From: Chitinophagales bacterium
GTDB lineage: Bacteria; Bacteroidota; Bacteroidia; Chitinophagales; JAHDHT01
Assembly: GCA_020631175.1 (NCBI GenBank)
Contig: JAHDHT010000071.1
Span: forward strand, 7,198-12,653
DNA length: 5,456 nt
Direction of reading: 5' to 3'
The position numbers and the translations under genes were made by a program. Below, piece by piece: positions 1 to 5,456 of this stretch (within the stretch, counting starts at the first letter, position 1; every line of letters starts with the position of its first letter). The notes under the pieces are model-generated. The model searched no databases, was not told the origin of the DNA, and worked only from the letters and a program-made list of their open reading frames with translations.

Positions 1-3000
1 GTATATAATTGTGAATTACTAATATTTACAATCGGATTGGCAATATTAGGATTGCTTAAGCCTGTTGAAGGAGACCATTGATAATTCACTACACCTTGCC
101 CTTCTAATTGAGTACTGGTGCCCAAACAAACATCTTTGTCGGATCCGGCAAAAACAGGATTGGTAATGTTTACAAATACAGTCACACTTTCCTGACTAGG
201 GCAAATACCATCATCTATTATACAGGAATAGGTAGTCGTTTGTGACGGTGTAGCTATAGGGTTTGGACAAGTGTTACATGATAAACCGCTTGCAGGAGAC
301 CAAACATAATTGACTCCGCCCGTTGCCACTAATGGCACACTTTCACCTAAACATATATTTTGATTCGGGCTGATGGATGTCATTCCACCACCACTAAGAT
401 CTACGTCAACAGATGCACTTGCTGTACAATTATTTTGATTCGTTACCTGAACGGTATAGGTAGTAGATGCGCTTGGATTTGCAATTGGATTACATGTATT
501 CGGATTACTTAAACCATTTGCAGGTGTCCATAAATAACTCACTCCCCCCGAAGCACATGCATCAAGACTTGCTGTTTCGCCGGTGCAAATAACCTGATCC
601 CCATTGGTGATTACATTTGGAGTTGGATTAACATTAACCGTAGCTGTCGCAGATGAAGAACATCCATTAGCACTTTCAACGGTAAGGGTATAGCTTGCGT
701 CACTTGTTGGTGAAGCAGTCGGCGTTAAAATATTCGGATTACTTAATCCTGTTGCAGGAGACCAGCTATAGGTTCCTTGCACACTTGAATTACCCGGTAG
801 AATTGTTGAGCCTCCTTCACAGATACTTAATAATCCTCCCGCATTTACAACAGGAACAGGAGCAGGATTGAAAGTCAAAATATTGTCAGAAGAACAATTA
901 TTATCATCAGTCGCTGTTAAGGTATATGTAGTAGTTTGACTAACTGAAACCTCATAAGTAAAACTATTTAGCTGAACAACATTGGTCGAAGGCAACCATT
1001 CATAGGTTCCCTGAGCAGGTAAAGTAACTACTGCAGGTTCACCAACACAAAAATCATCATATAATGTTGGAATATTAAATAGAAACGGTTCATTAACAGT
1101 AACCGTTACCTGATCCGTTCCTGTACATCCTCCACTCGAAACTTCAACCGAATATACAGTTGAAACCGTAGGGCTTGCTACCGGATTTGCTATAATCGGA
1201 TTATTTAAACCGGTAATAGGCGACCATTGATAAGTCGTTCCACCCGAAGCATTTAATTGAACGCTTTCACCTGCGCAAATAGTAATATCATCACCTGCAT
1301 CAGGTTGTAAGGCATTTGAAACCGTTACCATTACCGTTTCCGTAAAATCACACCCCGCAGCGTCGGTAATAATAACGGTATAACTGGTACTTGCATTTGG
1401 ACTTGCAACCGGATTTGGTGAAGTTGCATTATTTAAACTTGTTGACGGGCTCCATACATAACTTACTCCGCCTGTTGCAGAAAGAGAAGTACTTCCTCCC
1501 GGACAAATTGAAACATTATCACTAACGCTTATATTATCTCCGCTATTTAATGTTACACTTTGCATTAATGTTTGTGTACACTGATTAGCATCCGTAACTT
1601 CAACGGTATAATCCTGATCAGCAGTTAAACCCGAAACAGTCGGGTTAGGGCATGTAGTACATGATAAGCCGGTAGAAGGCGACCATACATATGAACTTCC
1701 TCCGCTCGCAGATAAGGTTCCAGATTCACCCTGACATAAAACAAGATCATTGCCAACAGAAGCATTCGAAGGAGTATTAACAATAACCTCCACAGGGAAA
1801 GAAACCACACATTGATAGGCATCTTCTGCCGTTAGCGTATAAGTTGTCGAAGCAGTCGGGCTCGCTACAGGATTTGCAATATTACTTGCTGACAAACCAG
1901 TTGAAGGCGACCAGCTATAAATAACTGCACCGGATGCATTTAACTGTGCAGATTCTCCTAAACATATAGTAGCACCGTTACCTGCTGAAATATTATTCGC
2001 CTGAACCACAACTTGCACATCATCAGAAGAAGAGCAATCTCCACCTGCACCGCTGCTAACGGTATAGGTAATAGTTGAAGTAGGAGAAGCTACAGGGTTG
2101 GGGCATGTAGTACAAGATAATCCGGTAGCAGGCGACCAGACATAATTACCACTTCCACCACTCGCTGAGAGTTGCGCTGAAGTGCCTGCACAAATTTGCT
2201 GATCACCACCTGCTGAAACAGTAGCACTTCCATCCACACTAACAGCTATAGAACTTGAACCTGAGCAATTATTATTAGTTGTATAGGAAACGGTGTAGGT
2301 AGTAGCTGTTGAAGGACTAATTTCCGGGCATGGTGAATTCGGATCACTTAAACCGGTAGTAGGAGACCAGCTTGCGCTAACTACCTCCTGAGGGCAATCT
2401 ATCGATAAAGGACTACCCGGACAAACGGTTAAATTCGTAGGATAATCCACATTTACTTCTTCAACTGAAACAACTACCTGTTCACTAGCCGTACATTGAT
2501 CAGCATCCGTTAGGGTTACCGTATATGTTGTCGTAACCTGAGGTGAAACAACCGGATTTGGTACCGTTGGATTGGTTAAAGATGGATCAGCAGGAACGGC
2601 AGTCCATAAAAAAGAACCAACGCCGGAAGCATTTAAAATTAAAGGCTGTCCGCCACAACTTACCTGATCACCACTTGTTACCAAAGGCGGCTCATCTAAA
2701 ACTTCAATGGTTACTTCATCAAATACCTGACAGTTCTCCGCACTTTCCATGAAAACGGTGTAGGTAGTAGTCGTAGAAGGACAAACCGAAGGATTCGCAA
2801 TATTTGGATTCGAAACACCTGTTACCGGAGACCAGTTGTATGATACAGCACCACTTGCCTGCATCTGCACACATTGATTTGCACAAACACTTTGATCGGG
2901 CCCGCCGGTTGTTGTAGAAAAGCCGTCAATAACAACTTCAATTTCAGCAGTGTCGGCACAACCGAAACTATTAAATCCGGTTACGATATAAGTTATTGTT

Positions 3001-3149
3001 GTATCAGGTGTAGCAATTACCGTAGAGCCTGATGTTGTATTTAAATAGGTTGATGGTTCCCAGGTATAATTACCATTCACTCCACCTGTTACGCTAAGCG
3101 TTACCTGAGAGCCCGGGCAAACGGATACATTACCGGTCGTACTTTGCAC
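1..3149 (-). repeat. Array of 13 complete and 1 partial PKD/Ig-like modules (about 76 residues each)
   Basis: The consensus of each module is a first Cys in IC.GES, a strand of the type QLNASGG, YxWSPxTGLS, NPxASP, TTTYTVxVTD, and a second Cys in NxC, closing with VxVxV. By nucleotide position, from the N-terminal end: M1 3149-2922, M2 2921-2691, M3 2690-2457, M4 2456-2229, M5 2228-1998, M6 1997-1773, M7 1772-1542, M8 1541-1314, M9 1313-1089, M10 1088-861, M11 860-624, M12 623-390, M13 389-165, and M14 164 to the edge. Lengths run from 75 to 79 residues. M1, M3 and M10 are the most divergent. This is the PKD-like module found in large Bacteroidota surface proteins, where it is thought to act as a beta-sandwich stalk. 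The two constant Cys per module probably form a disulfide, which is an inference. Confidence 0.9.
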
Positions 3150-4535
3150 ATTAAATGCCTGACCCGGAAATTGATCATCCATCCAATCTAAACGATCAAT
3201 AATCCAATCTCTTAATTGCTGAACAGCTTCATCGTAATCATTAGCAATTACCGGACTCGGAGCAACAAATTCATCTAGAATTGGCCATGCATCATAATTG
3301 CGATCTTGCGGTCCCTGTAATAATAATTCATAACTATCCACCAGTTCAAAAATTCTTGTTTCAGACAAAGCATTCGCTCTGTGTTGATTATAACGACAGG
3401 CAACTTCATCAAAAAATTCCTGATCATCCATTAATTTTTCCCAGTAAAAAGGAACCGGAAAAGGATCATTAGGAGATTGCTGATTGTATTCATATTGCCA
3501 ACCTGTTGGCACATTTCCACCCGCATAATTCGCATTGCCAAAAGCAATATTTAAATCCCATATCGGGCCTGCATATAAAAGCGGATCATTACTGTCTTTA
3601 TCTTTATAAAAGAAAGAAGACTGACGATAACCATCTACGTTTTTCGATAATTCTGTTAAAATAATATAGTCGGCCCATGAGTCGGTATTAATCCAAGATT
3701 TATAACCGCTAACCGGATCGTTATAATTCGGTCCCCACATCATCGATTCAAACTGAAGGAAATAATCCTGAATATAATTGGCCTGCTCTAAAACGATCGA
3801 ACCCGGCTTTGGATAATGATATTGATAAATCCAATTGTTTGCACTTGAGTTACCTGAAATTTGTGGAAATGCAGAAAACCAACCATCACTGCTGTTTTCA
3901 TATCCATCATCAATCTTGATTATAAATCCACCTGTAACCGCATCGCCCGAAATTTCTGAAGGATTTAAAGTAGCAATATCCACACGGTCATTATCCTGCT
4001 TAATACGTTCAAATAAAACATATACACCTTCATAACAATCATTAATTCTCAATTCGACATAACGCCCTTTTGGAGCCCAATGGCCCATTCGACGCGATAA
4101 TTTGTAACCCAGCATGTTTCGCATAAGTGATTTGTCTGCATAAGGTCCATAAAGAATCCAGTCGTTTTCTACCGGTAATCCAATCAAACTTACATTGAGA
4201 TTTTGACCCAGATCATCTCTGGTTTCAAAGCTGTAAGAAAATTTAGGGTAAGAAGTTGAAGAGTTACCACGCTTTTCAATACCAATAAAGCCATCATAAT
4301 CATTAGCGGGTTGAGAAATGCTGTTAATGTTTCCAGGCCCATTATTAATAATTTTCATTGAAGCTGTCTCTTTCACATCGTCCGGAATAGGCGTACTTTT
4401 CTGGATGATCATGATCGGAATATTGCTCTGAATCGGCTCAAAACAGTCCGGACTACAGCAATTCGACTGTGCGAACCCTGAAAAGGGCAATAATGAAAGC
4501 GCAAAACAGATGGTTATTATGTACTTCAGCTTCAT
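1..4535 (-). CDS. Large secreted CotH-domain protein with PKD-like module array (3' end missing)
   Basis: This is an open frame of 1511 complete codons read leftwards with no stop; the C-terminus lies beyond the left edge. The start at 4535 is the first ATG after an in-frame TAA at 4545-4547, and it is followed directly by a signal peptide (residues 1-23). Residues 24-81 form a linker with Cys at 26, 27 and 31. Residues 82-458 are a CotH-like domain, with GIEKRGNSS at 85-93, ENDW, DKSLMRN, GGFIIKID (202-209), NVDGY (299-303) and GPIWDLNIAFGN (323-334). Residues 463-1511 are 13 complete and one partial PKD/Ig-like modules. Proteins of this build in Bacteroidota are usually exported by type IX secretion and carry a C-terminal sorting domain, which I infer but cannot see here. 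The likely role is a cell-surface or released adhesin-like protein. CotH relatives include spore-coat protein kinases, but kinase activity here is unproven. No Shine-Dalgarno sequence is evident, which is normal for the phylum. No partner gene is visible. Confidence 0.93.
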   Translation of the reverse strand, partial: MKLKYIITICFALSLLPFSGFAQSNCCSPDCFEPIQSNIPIMIIQKSTPIPDDVKETASMKIINNGPGNINSISQPANDYDGFIGIEKRGNSSTSYPKFSYSFETRDDLGQNLNVSLIGLPVENDWILYGPYADKSLMRNMLGYKLSRRMGHWAPKGRYVELRINDCYEGVYVLFERIKQDNDRVDIATLNPSEISGDAVTGGFIIKIDDGYENSSDGWFSAFPQISGNSSANNWIYQYHYPKPGSIVLEQANYIQDYFLQFESMMWGPNYNDPVSGYKSWINTDSWADYIILTELSKNVDGYRQSSFFYKDKDSNDPLLYAGPIWDLNIAFGNANYAGGNVPTGWQYEYNQQSPNDPFPVPFYWEKLMDDQEFFDEVACRYNQHRANALSETRIFELVDSYELLLQGPQDRNYDAWPILDEFVAPSPVIANDYDEAVQQLRDWIIDRLDWMDDQFPGQAFNVQSTTGNVSVCPGSQVTLSVTGGVNGNYTWEPSTYLNTTSGSTVIATPDTTITYIVTGFNSFGCADTAEIEVVIDGFSTTTGGPDQSVCANQCVQMQASGAVSYNWSPVTGVSNPNIANPSVCPSTTTTYTVFMESAENCQVFDEVTIEVLDEPPLVTSGDQVSCGGQPLILNASGVGSFLWTAVPADPSLTNPTVPNPVVSPQVTTTYTVTLTDADQCTASEQVVVSVEEVNVDYPTNLTVCPGSPLSIDCPQEVVSASWSPTTGLSDPNSPCPEISPSTATTYTVSYTTNNNCSGSSSIAVSVDGSATVSAGGDQQICAGTSAQLSASGGSGNYVWSPATGLSCTTCPNPVASPTSTITYTVSSGAGGDCSSSDDVQVVVQANNISAGNGATICLGESAQLNASGAVIYSWSPSTGLSASNIANPVASPTASTTYTLTAEDAYQCVVSFPVEVIVNTPSNASVGNDLVLCQGESGTLSASGGSSYVWSPSTGLSCTTCPNPTVSGLTADQDYTVEVTDANQCTQTLMQSVTLNSGDNISVSDNVSICPGGSTSLSATGGVSYVWSPSTSLNNATSPNPVASPNASTSYTVIITDAAGCDFTETVMVTVSNALQPDAGDDITICAGESVQLNASGGTTYQWSPITGLNNPIIANPVASPTVSTVYSVEVSSGGCTGTDQVTVTVNEPFLFNIPTLYDDFCVGEPAVVTLPAQGTYEWLPSTNVVQLNSFTYEVSVSQTTTYTLTATDDNNCSSDNILTFNPAPVPVVNAGGLLSICEGGSTILPGNSSVQGTYSWSPATGLSNPNILTPTASPTSDASYTLTVESANGCSSSATATVNVNPTPNVITNGDQVICTGETASLDACASGGVSYLWTPANGLSNPNTCNPIANPSASTTYTVQVTNQNNCTASASVDVDLSGGGMTSISPNQNICLGESVPLVATGGVNYVWSPASGLSCNTCPNPIATPSQTTTYSCIIDDGICPSQESVTVFVNITNPVFAGSDKDVCLGTSTQLEGQGVVNYQWSPSTGLSNPNIANPIVNISNSQLY
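3162..4292 (-). other. CotH-like kinase-fold domain (residues about 82-458)
   Basis: The order of conserved blocks matches the CotH family: GIEKRGNSS (85-93), a PKFSYSFET block, ENDW followed by YGPYADKSLMRN, an RYVELRIND strand with GVYVLFERIK, GGFIIKIDD (202-210), NVDGYRQSSFFYKD (from 299) and GPIWDLNIAFGN (323-334). Bacillus CotH phosphorylates spore coat proteins and relies on two well-separated aspartates. By spacing I match these to Asp301 and Asp327, which is an inference. The second acidic position of the usual WDxD motif is Asn329 here; as far as I recall, WDxN is frequent in Bacteroidota members. Residues 24-81 (IPDD, then a KIINNG-type strand) resemble the usual lead-in of these proteins. 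The domain ends in a helical DWIIDRLDWMDDQF segment that leads straight into the module array. Whether it is an active kinase or only a structural fold cannot be decided here. Confidence 0.85.
4467..4535 (-). other. Signal peptide of the CotH-domain protein
   Basis: Residues 1-23 begin MKLK, continue with a hydrophobic core (YIITICFALSLLPF) and end SGFAQ. This is a standard Sec signal peptide, and cleavage after AQ is very common in Bacteroidota exported proteins. Cys26 and Cys27 lie just after the site, but the preceding residues (Q-S-N) do not form a lipobox, so a soluble or type IX-exported protein is favoured over a lipoprotein. The cleavage position is inferred by eye. Confidence 0.85.
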
Positions 4536-4618
4536 AGCATCAATTTATTGGAAATAAGGCAGCAAAAATGCGTCCTTTTTACATATATGTTATAATTATA
4601 TCTCTTTGTACGAAATTT

Positions 4619-4649
4619 CAAAGAAACGGTTGTTCTATAACAAGACAAA
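4619..4649 (-). promoter_or_regulatory. Candidate Bacteroidota-type promoter for the CotH-domain gene
   Basis: On the minus strand a TTTG (4649-4646) is followed after exactly 19 bases by TTTCTTTG (4626-4619). The Bacteroidota housekeeping pattern is TTTG, 19-21 bases, then TAnnTTTG, so this differs at one position (T instead of A). It would start transcription near 4612 and leave an untranslated leader of roughly 75 bases. A TATAAT string at about 4594-4599 on the same strand is an alternative, but this stretch is AT-rich and the match could be chance. Confidence 0.35.
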
Positions 4650-4919
4650 TTTTCTAAATATTACGTTGTTTCCTTTTAGACGGGGATTGCTTATTCTTCA
4701 TTTTTAGACCTTGCTATGACAAAAAGGTAGATGTATCGAAAAATATACACTTTTTTCTTTTACATATGTTTGAGATATGTAAATGTAAGTAATTGATAAA
4801 CAGTCATTTAAGCTAATAATGTATGAAAAATTGACTAATATTTGAATAATAAATCTAAAGAAAAGTCGCGAATATGAAACATAGCAAATAAGCAGGCGTA
4901 AAAGAAGGGCATAATAACA
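4650..4919. other. AT-rich noncoding spacer
   Basis: No credible reading frame is present on either strand. The stretch is AT-rich with many stops. The only ordered element is the inverted repeat at 4759-4783, annotated separately. A five-codon ATG frame (MKHSK) at 4874-4891 has no sign of being real. The part to the right of about 4780 may be the 5' end of the candidate RNA that follows. Confidence 0.6.
4759..4783 (+). promoter_or_regulatory. Perfect 9-bp inverted repeat with a TAnnTTTG motif inside; possible operator/promoter
   Basis: The arms TTTACATAT (4759-4767) and ATATGTAAA (4775-4783) are exact reverse complements separated by seven bases. TATGTTTG at 4765-4772 matches the Bacteroidota -7 element TAnnTTTG on the plus strand and overlaps the left arm and spacer. 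No TTTG sits at the expected -33 distance, so the promoter reading is weak. If correct, a plus-strand transcript would begin near 4779 and lead into the candidate structured RNA. The repeat could also simply be an AT-rich hairpin. Confidence 0.3.
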
Positions 4920-5064
4920 TTGTGGGCACTACAACTTATGCAAATCGATCCAAAGATATTTGCTCAACGGTGACCATAATTAGAAAAAGAAAATTTGCTG
5001 CGAAAGCAGCTTTTCATCGTAGCCGTTGTCAAGAAGGGGGAGTGAAGACTCTCCCTTTTATTTT
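4920..5064 (+). ncRNA. Candidate structured noncoding RNA ending in an intrinsic terminator
   Basis: Four helices are packed with almost no gaps. H1: 4920-4925 pairs with 4929-4934 (6 bp, one G-U, 3-base loop). H2: 4940-4945 with 4958-4963, continued by 4948-4950 with 4955-4957 and a CAAA loop. H3: 4965-4974 with 5019-5028 (CAACGG with CCGTTG, then a G-U, one mismatch and two pairs). Inside H3, H4: 4989-4993 with 5011-5015, a 3-base bulge, then GCTGC (4997-5001) with GCAGC (5006-5010) closing a GAAA tetraloop. A strong terminator follows at 5032-5064. No protein gene lies upstream on this strand or just downstream. I checked for tmRNA, SRP RNA, RNase P RNA and tRNA signatures and saw none. 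The 5' end is unknown: it may lie near 4780 if the TATGTTTG motif is used. The family is unrecognised and the RNA is inferred from pairing alone. Confidence 0.45.
5032..5064 (+). terminator. Strong intrinsic terminator, plus strand
   Basis: GGGGGAGT (5036-5043) pairs with ACTCTCCC (5048-5055) through one G-U, around a GAAG tetraloop (5044-5047). The stem extends outwards through 5035-5056, 5034-5057, a G-U and 5032-5059. The 3' arm runs into TTTTATTTT (5056-5064). The minus-strand reading lacks a comparable U tract, so the terminator is directional. Nothing protein-coding precedes it on this strand, which supports a noncoding transcript. Confidence 0.65.
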
Positions 5065-5065
5065 G

Positions 5066-5250
5066 TAGCAACAACACATTTCAACCCGAAAAATATCCTC
5101 ACCGGCTTTACACTGCAACGCATGCTCAGCTCAGGCACGAAAGCTATTTTGCTTTTCTTGTCTTCCTTCGTCAGCCTTCAAAAATCAAAGCTTTCGGCAT
5201 TCGCAAAGCAAGGGTTTCCGTTACAATCCGGGCTAGAGGGGAGGGGGTTT
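5066..5250. other. Noncoding stretch with inverted repeats; possible dispersed repeat
   Basis: No supported gene is present. A 100-codon frame at 5026-5328 opens with TTG, runs straight through the terminator hairpin and ends in low-complexity repeats, so I treat it as chance. CGAAAGCT (5138-5145) and AGCTTTCG (5189-5196) are exact inverted copies, and GCTTT (5190-5194) can also pair with AAAGC (5205-5209). The segment ending in CAATCCGGGCTAG, followed by a G-rich run (5236-5247), resembles intergenic sequence I associate with recurring repeats in Bacteroidota, but that is recollection and not a search result. Confidence 0.35.
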
Positions 5251-5323
5251 TCAAGTTCAAGTGACAAGCTCAAGTATCAAGTTCAAGAAAATTCAAGTTT
5301 CAGATTCAAACTCAAACTCAAAG
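5251..5323 (+). repeat. Degenerate TCAAGT/TCAAAC short repeats
   Basis: About ten imperfect copies of a 6-base unit, TCAAGT or its variant TCAAAC, occupy this stretch, with small interruptions (GACAAGC, AGAAAA, TTTCAGAT). Drift increases to the right, where TCAAAC replaces TCAAGT. The array is noncoding. Confidence 0.7.
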
Positions 5324-5326
5324 GGT

Positions 5327-5381
5327 GAACGGTTAGCAGTTTTCAGTTCGCGGTATAAAAGGTAAAAGCTTAAGGTATAAG
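5327..5381 (+). repeat. Degenerate CAGTT and GGTATAA short repeats
   Basis: GGTTAGCAGTTTTCAGTTCG (5331-5350) holds repeated (C)AGTT units. It is followed by GGTATAAAA (5352-5360), GGTAAAAG (5361-5368) and AGGTATAAG (5373-5381), imperfect copies of a second unit. No frame or RNA signal is seen. Confidence 0.5.
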
Positions 5382-5426
5382 TGTTTTTCTTGCATTTTTT
5401 TCCCAGACCAAACAAGGGCTATAGAA

Positions 5427-5449
5427 CCTTGCGCCTTAGCGCCTTTGCG
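5427..5449 (+). repeat. Three tandem CCTTnGCG units at the right edge
   Basis: CCTTGCG (5427-5433), CCTTAGCG (5434-5441) and CCTTTGCG (5442-5449) are consecutive, near-identical copies. The motif is much richer in GC than its surroundings. I recall similar GCG-CCTT strings between genes in several Bacteroidota, but this is recollection only. The array ends close to the window edge and may continue. Confidence 0.6.
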
Positions 5450-5456
5450 GTAAAAG

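Noticed and set aside
1625..1822. 65-codon hydrophobic minus-strand frame as a small membrane protein
   Set aside because: It lies wholly inside modules 6-7 of the large frame on the same strand in another phase; its hydrophobic look follows from shifted reading of Thr/Ser/Val-rich codons.
1..3149. Tandem DNA repeats as a CRISPR or satellite array
   Set aside because: The roughly 230-base period is that of protein modules in one continuous frame, with codon-level divergence between units.
2543..4035. Three plus-strand frames of 63-69 codons (2543-2752, 3281-3472, 3835-4035)
   Set aside because: All are antisense to the large coding frame, with no domains and no start signals.
4532..4540. 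Two-codon upstream frame ATGCTATGA overlapping the start of the large gene
   Set aside because: It could couple translation, but it is too short to separate from chance.
4874..4891. Leader peptide MKHSK
   Set aside because: It has no ribosome binding site, no downstream gene to attenuate and no run of a single regulatory amino acid.
4840..5030. tmRNA, SRP RNA, RNase P RNA or tRNA in the spacer
   Set aside because: None of the conserved core strings or cloverleaf features of these RNAs could be found.
5026..5328. 100-codon plus-strand frame as a gene
   Set aside because: It starts with TTG inside helix H3, crosses the terminator stem and ends in low-complexity repeats; the protein has no recognisable domain.

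Overview
The window looks like DNA from a member of the Bacteroidota (Bacteroidetes). It has a moderate-to-low GC content. Its single large protein has a signal peptide ending in AQ, a CotH-type N-terminal domain of the kind common in type IX-secreted Bacteroidota proteins, and a long run of PKD-like surface modules. The intergenic DNA holds short degenerate repeats that I associate with this phylum. This assignment rests on protein style, not on a marker gene.

Positions 1-4535 (minus strand) are one uninterrupted reading frame of at least 1511 codons. It starts at 4535 and runs off the left edge, so the C-terminus is not visible. The frame encodes a secreted or surface protein: signal peptide (residues 1-23), a short Cys-containing linker, a CotH-like kinase-fold domain (about 82-458), and then 13 complete and one partial PKD/Ig-like modules of 75-79 residues (463-1511). 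Every module boundary falls in one frame with no stop or frameshift. The small reading frames on either strand inside this region are shadows of it.

Positions 4536-5456 hold no protein gene I can support. The left part carries a plausible Bacteroidota-type promoter for the large gene (4619-4649, minus strand). Further right is a perfect 9-bp inverted repeat with a TAnnTTTG motif at its centre (4759-4783). Next comes a densely packed set of hairpins (4920-5028, plus strand) ending in a strong intrinsic terminator (5032-5064). With no gene upstream on that strand, this is best explained as a stand-alone structured RNA. From 5066 to the right edge the DNA is noncoding and repeat-rich: a stretch with inverted repeats, then neighbouring arrays of degenerate short units (TCAAGT-like, GGTATAA-like and CCTTnGCG).

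The large gene and the candidate RNA diverge from the shared spacer. Nothing in the sequence shows a functional link between them. The two things most worth following up are the candidate RNA and the patterned extra cysteines in the surface-module array.
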